From contig NZ_CM000961.1 of the NCBI RefSeq assembly GCF_000143825.1, positions 2,067,448-2,131,447 on the forward strand: DNA of 64,000 bases. The letters run 5' to 3'. Numbering within the stretch: the first letter of the stretch is position 1; each line of letters starts with the position of its first letter. Under the pieces are notes generated by a model. The model ran no database searches, was not told the origin of the DNA, and worked only from the letters and a program-made list of their open reading frames with translations. This stretch comes from Corynebacterium genitalium ATCC 33030. Lineage in GTDB: Bacteria; Actinomycetota; Actinomycetes; Mycobacteriales; Mycobacteriaceae. Below, in pieces: positions 27,333 through 34,513 of the stretch. A program made the translations under genes and the position numbers.

Positions 27333-27650
27333 TTATCCAGCGGGCCAGCAAGCTGGATCGACTGTGAGTCCCTCGCTCGCACTCATGCCCGCGATCGAAA
27401 GGTCAGCAGTGTCAGCAGCAATCGCACGATTTCCGTGAACAATCTCGTTGATCCTGCGAGGGAGAACGCCGATAGAGAAAGCGAGCTTGTGCTGAGTAAT
27501 GTCCATCTCCCAGAGAAAATCTTCCATGAGGATCTCCCCCGGATGTAGAGGGGGCTTGGCAGTGGTAGTCAACAATCTCCGCCGCGCTCTCGATTCCACA
27601 ATCGTTCAGCGTCCTTGTCGGCGAACGACTGGACCGCGCTTCAACCTACC
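27333..27650 (-). pseudogene. higBA remnant of unit U1
   Basis: Reading from 27650 leftwards: the first ~15 residues of HigB ([16 protein letters not shown]) are joined directly to the N-terminus of HigA ([14 protein letters not shown]). Most of the toxin is therefore deleted. The antitoxin HTH is intact to A-D-T-A and then runs into unrelated sequence. The intact counterpart is at 30107-30683. The operator-like ACGCGAAGCGT lies upstream at 27659. Confidence 0.8.
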
Positions 27651-27684
27651 CTCAAAAACGCGAAGCGTCATTAACGCCCCGCGT

Positions 27685-27735
27685 TACACGTTAAATTTGA
27701 ACTCCACGGCGTGTCGGCGCAAAGAAACCTTTCCG
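27685..27735. repeat. att-like repeat A2
   Basis: Minus strand reads K-V-S-L-R-R-H-A-V-E-F-K-F-N-V then stop. The preceding 28 bases (AACGCGAAGCGTCATTAACG and onward) are shared with A3 and A5. Confidence 0.65.
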
Positions 27736-27741
27736 CTTAAG

Positions 27742-27923
27742 ATGCCGCCAGCTTCATCACCCCAACCGCCCTGCTGATGGTGCAGACGGTCGAGGCCTCC
27801 CCCGTTTGGCCGATGCTGCTCGCCCGCACCGCGGAGACCGTCATCGGCGCGTTCGCAGCACTCGTCGTCATCGCGGTCGGCTACGTGCGCAAGTACCCCA
27901 AGGTCGTGCTGCCGCGGCGCTAA
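27742..27923 (+). pseudogene. C-terminal fragment of a FUSC-type membrane transporter
   Basis: Reads F-I-T-P-T-A-L-L-M-V-Q-T, then L-L-A-R-T-A-E-T-V-I-G-A, then a last hydrophobic helix and a basic tail ending P-R-R. This is the usual end of FUSC/aromatic acid exporter proteins. The frame is blocked by a stop immediately upstream, 10 bases inside repeat A2, so only about 60 codons remain. Confidence 0.6.
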
Positions 27924-27975
27924 CGCAAGTGCTTTGCGACGAATTTGCCGCCCGCCAGTACTACAGTTTCTGGAC

Positions 27976-29298
27976 ATGGAGACTTCAAGCAAGGACCTGG
28001 CTTTCCTGGCAGATGGCGAGGGTCTGCTGATCCTTAGCGAGGAAGACCGCTTTCCCGCTACTTCTGCACCCGCGTTTTCGCCTGCGTCACCGCAAGTGCT
28101 TTTCCGCGCTAACAATGTGCTGAGCACGATTTCAAACCGGCAGTTCAAATCCGGCAAATATTACAAAGCTACGGACGAAACTGCGAAGCTGCTCCAGCAG
28201 CGCACGTCGTCTGGACCGGTTCCTGGAGTCCTACGCCGAAGCGATCTTGGGCTCGCTGACAATCCAAGTCGATTCTTCAAACACACCTCGTTTCAAGAGG
28301 TGAAGTTTTCGCCCGCTATGACTTCGACCGCCGCGGGCATCGCAGCTCAGGCCGCAATTGAGGCAGCAATTGCTGAAATCAAGGAGTATCTAGAGGTCAT
28401 CGATGAGAAGCTCGATACTCTCCTCCGGCAGCGCAAGGTTGACGCACTAGCGCAGCTTGGGGGTATCCAGTACACGATTGAAGAAGCGGAAAAATCTTAC
28501 CGGCGCAGCAGTAGCGTCTCCTCAACTACTTGGTCGAAGGTCGACGACCTCGGATCAGCGCTCAACGGCATCGAGTCTTACGCCATCGAACAACTCGATG
28601 ACACCATTGATCAGCTCCGGAAGCAGAAGAACAACTCCAAGAAACTTGAAACCCTCCTAGCTGGGTTGAAAGGCGATCTGCCGCTTTGGCTGGGTGTGGC
28701 TGCTCGGAGCATCTACCTCCATGATCGGATGTATATCTTGGAGATCGCCCACGTGAATGAGTTTGAGCCCCGCCAGCTGGATTCTCACCGAGAGGGAATA
28801 CACGACGCGCGCAAGGATCGATTGGAATCGACCACCCGACGTCTGCTCGAGATGGATACAGCCGTCCGTGAGACAGCCACGTTGAGCAATCAGGTCTGGG
28901 TCACAAACCCGATTCGTGCTCGCCACATCACCGCGCACGCGAACGAAATTCACGACATTATTCGTGCGTTTGCGCAGCATTTGCGGATGGGCGTAGAAGA
29001 CGCAGAGCGTCTCCACGTCCAGGGATGGCGTCAATCTGTGGTGTCGCTAGCGGGCGACACCGTCGATGCTGCGAACCGCGCCCGCCAATCGGCGGTGGAT
29101 CAAGCGCAAAAAGCCACTGAGAAAATTCGCGACATGAACGACGACCGGTTGCTTGCAAAGGCCGCAGAAATCGAAGCGCGACGGGAGCGGGGGGAGCAAA
29201 AAGCGCTCGAGTCGACCGGCGACGAAGATCAATCTGCGACAGAAACCCGCACGACGCGACGCGGTTTCCGTTTCCGTCGAGACGAGAAGAAAGCATAG
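27976..29298 (+). CDS. Unrecognised 440-residue protein, unit U2
   Basis: Start taken at ATG 27976; the frame opens 14 codons earlier. No family recognised. Residues about 115-150 are Ala/Glu-rich and may form a hydrophobic helix, and residues about 150-420 look mainly alpha-helical with coiled-coil character. The C-terminus is highly charged and ends R-R-G-F-R-F-R-R-D-E-K-K-A. Its last ~50 codons reappear at 33385-33525, again just before an arfB copy, so the gene and arfB formed an ancestral pair. No signal peptide. Confidence 0.6.
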   Translation: METSSKDLAFLADGEGLLILSEEDRFPATSAPAFSPASPQVLFRANNVLSTISNRQFKSGKYYKATDETAKLLQQRTSSGPVPGVLRRSDLGLADNPSRFFKHTSFQEVKFSPAMTSTAAGIAAQAAIEAAIAEIKEYLEVIDEKLDTLLRQRKVDALAQLGGIQYTIEEAEKSYRRSSSVSSTTWSKVDDLGSALNGIESYAIEQLDDTIDQLRKQKNNSKKLETLLAGLKGDLPLWLGVAARSIYLHDRMYILEIAHVNEFEPRQLDSHREGIHDARKDRLESTTRRLLEMDTAVRETATLSNQVWVTNPIRARHITAHANEIHDIIRAFAQHLRMGVEDAERLHVQGWRQSVVSLAGDTVDAANRARQSAVDQAQKATEKIRDMNDDRLLAKAAEIEARRERGEQKALESTGDEDQSATETRTTRRGFRFRRDEKKA

Positions 29299-29327
29299 AG
29301 GTTTTCTCCACGAGATCGGTAGCAGTT

Positions 29328-29577
29328 ATGTTCCTGAGAATCCGTTTGAGCAGCGAGGAAGTATCACTCGTAACGAAACTTGCGCGTGCTGAGGGCGTAA
29401 CTGTTTCCGAGTTTTGCTCGATCCGCCATCGCGGAAAATCGAAGATCTTCAGGAACTGCAGGAACTTCGCTCAGCCGTCGAGATTGACTCCGGTAGGAGG
29501 TTCACGATGGATGAGATTTACCGGGAGTTCGGTCGCTTAGACTTGCGTTGCAACTGGGCTGCGGTCTGGGTTGGTTG
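29328..29577 (+). pseudogene. Ribbon-helix-helix antitoxin-like gene with two frameshifts
   Basis: The N-terminus M-F-L-R-I-R-L-S-S-E-E-V and G-V-T-V-S-E-F is typical of RHH antitoxins of the RelB/DUF6290 kind. The continuation A-R-S-A-I and then E-D-L-Q-E-L-Q-E-L-R-S-A-V and F-T-M-D-E-I-Y-R-E-F-G is found in two other frames before the stop at 29575. No toxin gene remains next to it. Confidence 0.65.
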
Positions 29578-29608
29578 ACGCAGGACGCAAGAACGTAGTG
29601 TGGGCGGC

Positions 29609-30052
29609 ATGCAGGACCTGACCATCGCGCCCAGCCCGGGGATCCCCGGCGGCCTCGTCGTCGCCGCCGCGGATCTGACGGAGCGGTTCGCGAAGGCGTC
29701 GGGCCCGGGCGGCCAGGGCGTCAACACGACGGACAGCAAAGTGCAGCTCTCCATCGATATCGCGGAATGCGCATCGCTTTCCGACGCCCAACGCCGCCGC
29801 GCCCTGCGCAACCTAGAACACCGCCTGGACGGCACGGTGCTCACCGTGAGCGCGTCGACGCAGCGGTCTCAGGTCCGCAACCGTGCTGAGGCGCGCGAGC
29901 GCATGGCCACCCTATTGCGGGAGGCGCTCGCCCCGCCGCCTCCCCCGCGGCGGAAGACGAAGCCGACGCGCGGCTCGGTGCGACGCCGTCTCGAAGCGAA
30001 AAAGCGGCGCTCGGAACTCAAGTCCACGCGACGGCGGCCCCAAATTCCCTAG
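29609..30052 (+). CDS. arfB: Peptidyl-tRNA hydrolase ArfB, island copy in U2
   Basis: 147 residues from ATG 29609. Same length as the chromosomal copy, with the GGQ motif (G-P-G-G-Q-G-V-N), the region R-N-R-A-E-A-R-E-R and the basic C-terminal tail intact. It therefore should be active in ribosome rescue. Most differences from the copy at 22332 are conservative. Its location between an unknown gene and a higBA pair, just before att-like repeat A3, suggests it travelled with the integrating unit rather than by local duplication. Confidence 0.9.
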   Translation: MQDLTIAPSPGIPGGLVVAAADLTERFAKASGPGGQGVNTTDSKVQLSIDIAECASLSDAQRRRALRNLEHRLDGTVLTVSASTQRSQVRNRAEARERMATLLREALAPPPPPRRKTKPTRGSVRRRLEAKKRRSELKSTRRRPQIP

Positions 30053-30106
30053 TTCGAATCATCCGCGTGCATATCCTCACGCTGACGGACCTGGTTCGGG
30101 TAACCG

Positions 30107-30415
30107 CTACGCCGAGACAGCGTGAACCGGCTGAATTCGCTCGATCTCGGCGAGGATTTTGTCTTCTGCCACATCCAGGTCGTACTGGGTCTGCAACCCG
30201 AGCCAGAACTGGGGGCTCATCTCGAAAAACTTCGCTAGACGAAGAGCAGTGTCCGCGGTTACAGCGCGCTTACCGTGAACAATTTCGTTGATCCGGCGGG
30301 GCGGAACGCCGATGGAGACGGCGAGCTTGTGCTGGGTGATCCCCATTTCCTTGAGAAAGTCCTCCATGAGGATCTCACCGGGGTGAACCGGAGGGAGCTT
30401 GTCAGTGGTAGTCAA
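30107..30415 (-). CDS. higA: HigA-type antitoxin, unit U2
   Basis: 102 residues; TTG start at 30415 chosen because AGGAGG lies nine bases upstream. The start overlaps the end of higB, so the pair is coupled. HTH region: [22 protein letters not shown]. It should neutralise HigB and repress the operon through the palindrome ACGCGAAGCGT at 30707. The open frame extends upstream through higB but out of its frame. Confidence 0.88.
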   Translation of the reverse strand: MTTTDKLPPVHPGEILMEDFLKEMGITQHKLAVSIGVPPRRINEIVHGKRAVTADTALRLAKFFEMSPQFWLGLQTQYDLDVAEDKILAEIERIQPVHAVSA

Positions 30416-30683
30416 CGATCTCAACCTCCTCTGGCCCCGCGGCGGACCACCGAAAACAGATCCGCCACTGGTCGTTGATTCGTATGCTGAACTGACCCCG
30501 CCGATCACCTTTTAACGCCTCGAGCCGGTTTCCCGGGGGAATCCGTAACTCATCAAGAGTCTGCGCGTACCCAAGCTGGCGAAGCTTGCGCAGCGCTACT
30601 GAGTGAATGCGGGAATCGATCGAGCGAACCCGCTCTCGATTCCACAGACGCTCAGTGTCCTTGTCAGCGAACGACTGGATCAT
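30402..30683 (-). CDS. higB: HigB/RelE-like toxin, unit U2
   Basis: 93 residues. Typical RelE-fold HigB: M-I-Q-S-F-A-D-K-D-T-E-R-L-W, L-R-I-P-P-G-N-R-L-E, and the C-terminal Q-W-R-I-C-F-R-W. The family cleaves mRNA on translating ribosomes. Toxin gene comes first, as in other higBA operons. A deleted copy exists at the end of U1, and only the operator remains at the end of U4. Confidence 0.88.
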   Translation of the reverse strand: MIQSFADKDTERLWNRERVRSIDSRIHSVALRKLRQLGYAQTLDELRIPPGNRLEALKGDRRGQFSIRINDQWRICFRWSAAGPEEVEIVDYH

Positions 30684-30699
30684 GCTTCACCCTATCCCC

Positions 30700-30722
30700 C
30701 ATAACGCGAAGCGTCAATAACG
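30700..30722 (-). promoter_or_regulatory. Putative higBA operator
   Basis: ACGCGAAGCGT is an 11-base palindrome 20-30 bases upstream of higB, followed by a further AACGC. The same sequence precedes the higBA remnant in U1 (27657) and appears, with one change, at 36652 where no higBA is left. Confidence 0.55.
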
Positions 30723-30723
30723 C

Positions 30724-30776
30724 TACACGTTAAATTTGAACTCAACGGTATGTCGTTGCAAAGTTACTCCCTCTCG
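30724..30776. repeat. att-like repeat A3
   Basis: The minus strand encodes Q-R-H-T-V-E-F-K-F-N-V then stop. The arm GGTATGTCGTTGCAAAGTTA is shared with A1 and nearly with A4. Confidence 0.65.
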
Positions 30777-30804
30777 TTAACACCATCAAAAGGAGTGTTA
30801 TCCA

Positions 30805-31052
30805 ATGAAAGCGTTCGGCTTCTTAAGCTTCGGGCATTACGCCTTCGGCAGCTAGTGCGGGCCATCTGCGGAAAAGATCGCCAAGACTCGTCTGGAGATC
30901 ACCCAGGCTGCGGACGAAATCGGCGTGAACAACGCGTCTTCCGAGTCCACCACTTCGCGCTGCAGGCCTCCGCCCCGGTGCCGCTGCTGTGTGCTATCGC
31001 GGCCACCACCAAAATCATCGAGGTGGGCACCGGCGGCATCGACATGCGCTAG
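30805..31052 (+). pseudogene. N-terminal fragment of a luciferase-like (LLM) flavin oxidoreductase
   Basis: Starts M-K-A-F-G-F-L-S-F-G-H-Y with AGGAG upstream (30790-30794) but meets a stop after 16 codons. After a frame change it continues with T-Q-A-A-D-E-I-G-V-N-N, F-R-V-H-H-F, V-P-L-L, I-E-V-G-T-G-G-I-D-M-R and ends. This matches only the first ~85 residues of a ~350-residue family. Confidence 0.7.
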
Positions 31053-31095
31053 CGCATATCGGGGTTGTAGCGTTTGAGTCATTGACTCCCGCCGT

Positions 31096-31485
31096 CTACA
31101 AGTACCTACACACTTGATCGGTGCTGCACGTTTCAGGATCCGGGTGCGCGGCGTCCTGGCTAAGGTCCGCGATAGTGTCGCGCAGCACGGAGAGCTGCGC
31201 GATCTGCTGCTCGATCTCAGCGAGGCGCACGTCAAGCAGGTCGCGCACGTGCTCGCAGGGCGCATGGCCGCCGTCGCGGATGTCGAGGATCTGGCGGATC
31301 TGGGCGAGGGTGAGGCCCGCGGCCTGGCCGCGGTGGATGAAGTCGATCCGAGCGACCGTCTCGGGCGCGTAGTCGCGGTATCCGGACGGCGTGCGCTCGG
31401 TCGGGGGCAGAAGGCCCTGTTCCTCGTAGAAGCGAAGGGTCTTCGCGGTAGTGCCCGCCCTCTCGGCGAGTTCTCCGATCCACAT
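31096..31485 (-). CDS. merR: MerR-family metal-responsive regulator
   Basis: 129 residues. N-terminal winged HTH with A-K-T-L-R-F-Y-E-E-Q-G-L-L and G-Y-R-D-Y; a long dimerisation helix; cysteines at 77, 120 and 126. MerR uses one Cys from the first position and two from the C-terminal loop to bind one Hg(II), and this arrangement fits, although the spacing differs from Tn501 MerR. Divergent from merA, with a shared promoter (31510-31544). Confidence 0.88.
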   Translation of the reverse strand: MWIGELAERAGTTAKTLRFYEEQGLLPPTERTPSGYRDYAPETVARIDFIHRGQAAGLTLAQIRQILDIRDGGHAPCEHVRDLLDVRLAEIEQQIAQLSVLRDTIADLSQDAAHPDPETCSTDQVCRYL

Positions 31486-31509
31486 TACTGTCTCCCTCCG
31501 TGGCCGCGC

Positions 31510-31544
31510 TTGACCTTCCCCTGCACTGGAAGGTCCAGTATGGT
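31510..31544 (+). promoter_or_regulatory. MerR-type overlong-spacer promoter and operator of merA
   Basis: TTGACC (31510-31515) and CAGTAT (31536-31541) are separated by 20 bases, longer than normal, as in MerR-activated promoters. The spacer carries the perfect dyad GACCTTCC ... GGAAGGTC (31512-31519 and 31528-31535), the expected MerR site. Confidence 0.8.
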
Positions 31545-31583
31545 TGAGACAGAGCAGAAAGCCAAGAGTTGACAGGAGCAGCG

Positions 31584-33005
31584 ATGCCTACGAAGTACGA
31601 TCTCGCCATCATCGGATCGGGAGGCGGCGCGTTCGCCGCTGCGATCCGCGCCAGCACGCTCGGGAAGTCGGTGGTGATGATCGAGCGCGGGACGCTCGGC
31701 GGCACCTGCGTGAACACTGGCTGCGTCCCGTCGAAGGCGCTCATTGCCGCGGCCGGCGCGCGGCACGTCGCGGTCGACGCCGCAACCCGGTTCCCCGGGA
31801 TCGCGACGACGGCGGATCCCGTCGACATGCCCGCGCTGATCGCTGGGAAGCAAGCGTTGGTGGAGTCGCTGCGCGGCGAGAAGTACGCCGACGTCGCCGA
31901 CTCCTACGGCTGGCAGGTCCTCCGCGGCGACGCCTCGTTCGTGGGCACCCCTGATGCGCCGGTTCTCGATGTTGCCGGATCCGACGGAAGCGTCGAGACC
32001 ATCGAGGCCCACCACTACCTGGTCGCGACTGGTTCTCGCCCGTGGGCACCGCCGATCGACGGCCTGGAGGAGACCGGATACCTGACCTCGACCACGGCGA
32101 TGGAGCTGACGGAGGTCCCCGAGTCGCTGCTGGTGCTCGGCGGCGGCTACGTCGCCCTGGAGCAGGCGCAGCTGTTCGCCCGCCTCGGCTCGCAGGTCAC
32201 GCTGCTCGTGCGGTCCCGGCTCGCGTCGAAGGAGGAGCCGGAGGTGTCGAAGGCGCTCCAGGAGGTGTTCGCCGACGAGGGCATCCGCGTCGTCAGCCGC
32301 GCAGTGCCCACCCGGGTCTCCCGCGGCACGGGAGGCGAGGCCGTCGTGACCGCCGCCTTGTCCGGCGGCTCGCAGGAGTTCCGCGCCGACCAGGTCCTGG
32401 TCGCCCTCGGACGCCGTCCCGCCACCGATGGCCTGAACCTCGATGCGGTCGGGGTGAATACCGGAGACTCCGGCGAGGTGGTCGTCTCCGACCGGCTGCA
32501 GTCCTCGAACCCGCGGGTCTGGGCCGCGGGCGACGTGACCGGGCACCCCGAGTTCGTCTACGTCGCCGCCCACCACGGCACCCTCGTCGCCGAGAACGCG
32601 TTCGCCGACGCCGACCGGTCCGTCGACTACGCCCGCCTGCCGCGGGTGACGTTCACCGGGCCCGCGATCGGCGCGGTCGGGATGACCGAGAAGGACGTCC
32701 TCGCCGCGGGGATCCGCTGCGACTGCCGCGTCCTGCCCCTGCACCACGTGCCCCGCGCCTTGGTGAACCGCGACACCCGCGGGTTCATCAAGATCGTCGT
32801 GAACGCCGAGACGAACGAGATCCTCGGCCTGACCGCCGTCGCCAAGGACGCCGGGGAGCTCGCCGCCGCAGGCGTCCACGTGCTCGGCAGGACCGTCGCC
32901 GAGGTCGCCAACGCCTGGGCCCCCTACCTGACCATGGCCGAGGGCATCCGGATCGCCGCGAAGGCCTTCACCACCGACCCGTCGCTGCTGTCGTGCTGCG
33001 CATGA
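31584..33005 (+). CDS. merA: Mercuric reductase
   Basis: 473 residues from ATG 31584, with AGGAG 6-10 bases upstream. A pyridine nucleotide disulfide oxidoreductase: FAD motif G-S-G-G-G-A-F-A, redox pair G-T-C42-V-N-T-G-C47, NADPH motif L-G-G-G-Y-V-A-L, and the vicinal C-terminal pair C471-C472 that delivers Hg(II) to the active site. It reduces Hg(II) to volatile Hg(0) with NADPH. No NmerA domain is present. The GC content appears higher than that of neighbours, in line with transfer from another actinobacterium. Confidence 0.95.
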   Translation: MPTKYDLAIIGSGGGAFAAAIRASTLGKSVVMIERGTLGGTCVNTGCVPSKALIAAAGARHVAVDAATRFPGIATTADPVDMPALIAGKQALVESLRGEKYADVADSYGWQVLRGDASFVGTPDAPVLDVAGSDGSVETIEAHHYLVATGSRPWAPPIDGLEETGYLTSTTAMELTEVPESLLVLGGGYVALEQAQLFARLGSQVTLLVRSRLASKEEPEVSKALQEVFADEGIRVVSRAVPTRVSRGTGGEAVVTAALSGGSQEFRADQVLVALGRRPATDGLNLDAVGVNTGDSGEVVVSDRLQSSNPRVWAAGDVTGHPEFVYVAAHHGTLVAENAFADADRSVDYARLPRVTFTGPAIGAVGMTEKDVLAAGIRCDCRVLPLHHVPRALVNRDTRGFIKIVVNAETNEILGLTAVAKDAGELAAAGVHVLGRTVAEVANAWAPYLTMAEGIRIAAKAFTTDPSLLSCCA

Positions 33006-33352
33006 ACGGCAACACAGGCAATCGGGGAGATCTCATCCTGAAGCAGACGATGAGCGCCGATCAGGACCGCGACGAATGGCGCGCCGGTCCCGTCGTCGCT
33101 GCAGTGACCGGGCTGCTCTTGCTGGCATGCTGCGCGCTTCCGTCGCTGCTCTGCTGCGGCCTGCCGTTCATCGCGGCGGGCGGAGCACTTGCAGGCGTCG
33201 GTGGGCTCCTCGGTAATCCCTGGATCATCGGTGCCGGGACCGCCGTCGTGATGGCCGTCATGGCGGGGATGCTCGTCAGGCTACGGCGGCGGCACCGGCG
33301 CCGCAGGTCCGGCTGCTGCGAAAATCCTTCGACCGCTGATCGGAACCGGTAG
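33002..33352 (+). CDS. Small Cys-rich membrane protein of the mer operon (MerT/MerF-like role)
   Basis: 116 residues from ATG 33002, overlapping the merA stop (ATGA); ATG 33050 is an alternative. Two hydrophobic helices (about 30-60 and 65-90), with cysteine pairs in A-C-C-A-L-P and L-L-C-C-G-L-P and a third C-C in the basic tail. Cysteine pairs in the first helix are the hallmark of Hg(II) importers MerT/MerF. It is not close enough to any of them for me to give a symbol. Likely delivers Hg(II) to MerA. Confidence 0.7.
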   Translation: MNGNTGNRGDLILKQTMSADQDRDEWRAGPVVAAVTGLLLLACCALPSLLCCGLPFIAAGGALAGVGGLLGNPWIIGAGTAVVMAVMAGMLVRLRRRHRRRRSGCCENPSTADRNR

Positions 33353-33384
33353 TTCGAGCGGATCCAGCGATCACTGCCACCTGC

Positions 33385-33525
33385 GGAGGCCGCTGAAATC
33401 GAAGCCCGACGGGAGAAGGAGGAGCAAAAAGCGTTCGAATCAACCGGTGACGAGGATAATACTGAGGCTGGATCCCGGCCGTCGCGACGCGGTCTCCGCT
33501 TCCGCCGAGACGAGAAAGGGTTGTG
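33385..33525 (+). pseudogene. 3' remnant of the unknown U2 gene
   Basis: Reads A-E-I-E-A-R-R-E-K-E-E-Q-K, S-T-G-D-E-D, and R-R-G-L-R-F-R-R-D-E-K, matching the last ~45 residues of the protein at 27976-29298. It is in frame with the following arfB fragment. The rest of the gene appears to have been replaced by the mer genes. Confidence 0.8.
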
Positions 33526-33544
33526 GGCACCTAGGCTGGGCGGC

Positions 33545-33934
33545 ATGAACGACCTGACCATAGCGCCCGGCCCGGGGATCCCCGACGGTGCGGTCATCGC
33601 CGCCGATCTCGCGGAGCGTTTCGCGAAATCGTCGACTCCAGGCGGCCAGGGCGTCAACACGACGGACGGCAAAGTCCAGCTTTCCATCGATGTCGCCGAA
33701 TGCGCATCGCTTACCGACGCCCAGCGTCACCGTATCTCGCGCAACCTCGAGCACCGCCTAGACGGCTCCGTCTTTACCGTGACTGCGTCGACTCAGCGGT
33801 CTGTGTTTCGCTCCTGGTCCTCTCGCTTGCACCTGCGACACAGCCTCGTGCCCCCGGGCCGTAGCGTTCGGGGGAGCACAATAGCCCCAGTCCTCATCAC
33901 GTCCCGGGATCAAAGAGTTCATCGCAGAGGTTAA
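33545..33934 (+). pseudogene. arfB: arfB, third copy, truncated
   Basis: Matches ArfB from M-N-D-L-T-I-A-P to T-A-S-T-Q-R-S (about 33800) and then runs into unrelated sequence, so the basic tail required for ribosome binding is missing. The catalytic loop reads T-P-G-G-Q rather than G-P-G-G-Q. Probably inactive. Confidence 0.85.
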
Positions 33935-33938
33935 GCAC

Positions 33939-33990
33939 TACACGTTAAATTTGAACTCGACGGTATGTAGTTGCAAAGTAACTTTCTCGA
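33939..33990. repeat. att-like repeat A4
   Basis: The minus strand ends V-E-F-K-F-N-V then stop; the arm is GGTATGTAGTTGCAAAGTAA. Confidence 0.65.
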
Positions 33991-34107
33991 GAACCTCGCC
34001 ACCCACGTCGCTCCCGCGTTGGGTGGCAGCCGAACCACAAAGGATCAGTCATCTGCTATCCCATCGACTAATTCTTGCAGGTCGCAGGACCTTCGCGTAA
34101 CTGTCAG

Positions 34108-34156
34108 TTCAGCACACTTTGAATAGTTCAGCACACGATGTATTGTTCAGCACATG
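34108..34156 (+). promoter_or_regulatory. Three direct repeats TTCAGCACA upstream of cmtR (U4)
   Basis: TTCAGCACA occurs at 34108-34116, 34127-34135 and 34146-34154, exactly 19 bases apart; the last overlaps the cmtR start codon. The U1 copy keeps the last exactly and the others in decayed form. Plausible CmtR operators on one face of the helix. Confidence 0.65.
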
Positions 34157-34513
34157 CTGACTATTGCTTCACGCCTCGACGTCATGAACCGGCTCGGCCG
34201 GGCCATGGCGGATCCGACGCGTTCCAGAATCCTGATGACACTACTCGACGGCCCGAGCTACCCGGCCGTACTTTCGCGCGACCTGGGCCTGACCCGCTCA
34301 AACGTCTCGAACCACCTGACCTGCCTGCGTGACTGCGGCATCGTCGTTGCCGAGCCGGAGGGCCGCAAGACACGCTACGAAATCGCCGATCCGCACCTCG
34401 CGGCAGCGCTCAACGCGCTGGTGAACGCGACGTTGGCTGTCGACGAAAACGCCCCGTGCATCGACCCTGAGTGCTCGGTGCCCGGCTGCGGCGAGAAGGG
34501 AGAGGACGCATGA
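34154..34513 (+). CDS. cmtR: CmtR-type ArsR/SmtB metal-sensing repressor, unit U4
   Basis: 119 residues, differing from the U1 copy at only a handful of positions (for example L-G-L-T for L-D-L-T before the recognition helix). All five cysteines are kept (57, 61, 102, 107, 112). Overlaps the ATPase start by four bases. Its upstream repeats are better preserved than in U1, so this may be the better regulated copy. Confidence 0.92.
   Translation: MLTIASRLDVMNRLGRAMADPTRSRILMTLLDGPSYPAVLSRDLGLTRSNVSNHLTCLRDCGIVVAEPEGRKTRYEIADPHLAAALNALVNATLAVDENAPCIDPECSVPGCGEKGEDA

Noticed and set aside
31485..32879. 464-codon minus-strand frame
   Set aside because: Antisense to merA in very GC-rich DNA; composition Gly/Arg/Asp/His-rich, typical of a shadow frame.
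23521..33990. IS6-family ends in the att-like repeats
   Set aside because: GTTGCAAAGTT in A1, A3 and A4 resembles IS6 termini, but the match is 11 bases, has no partner end or transposase, and the repeats diverge elsewhere in a codon-wise manner.
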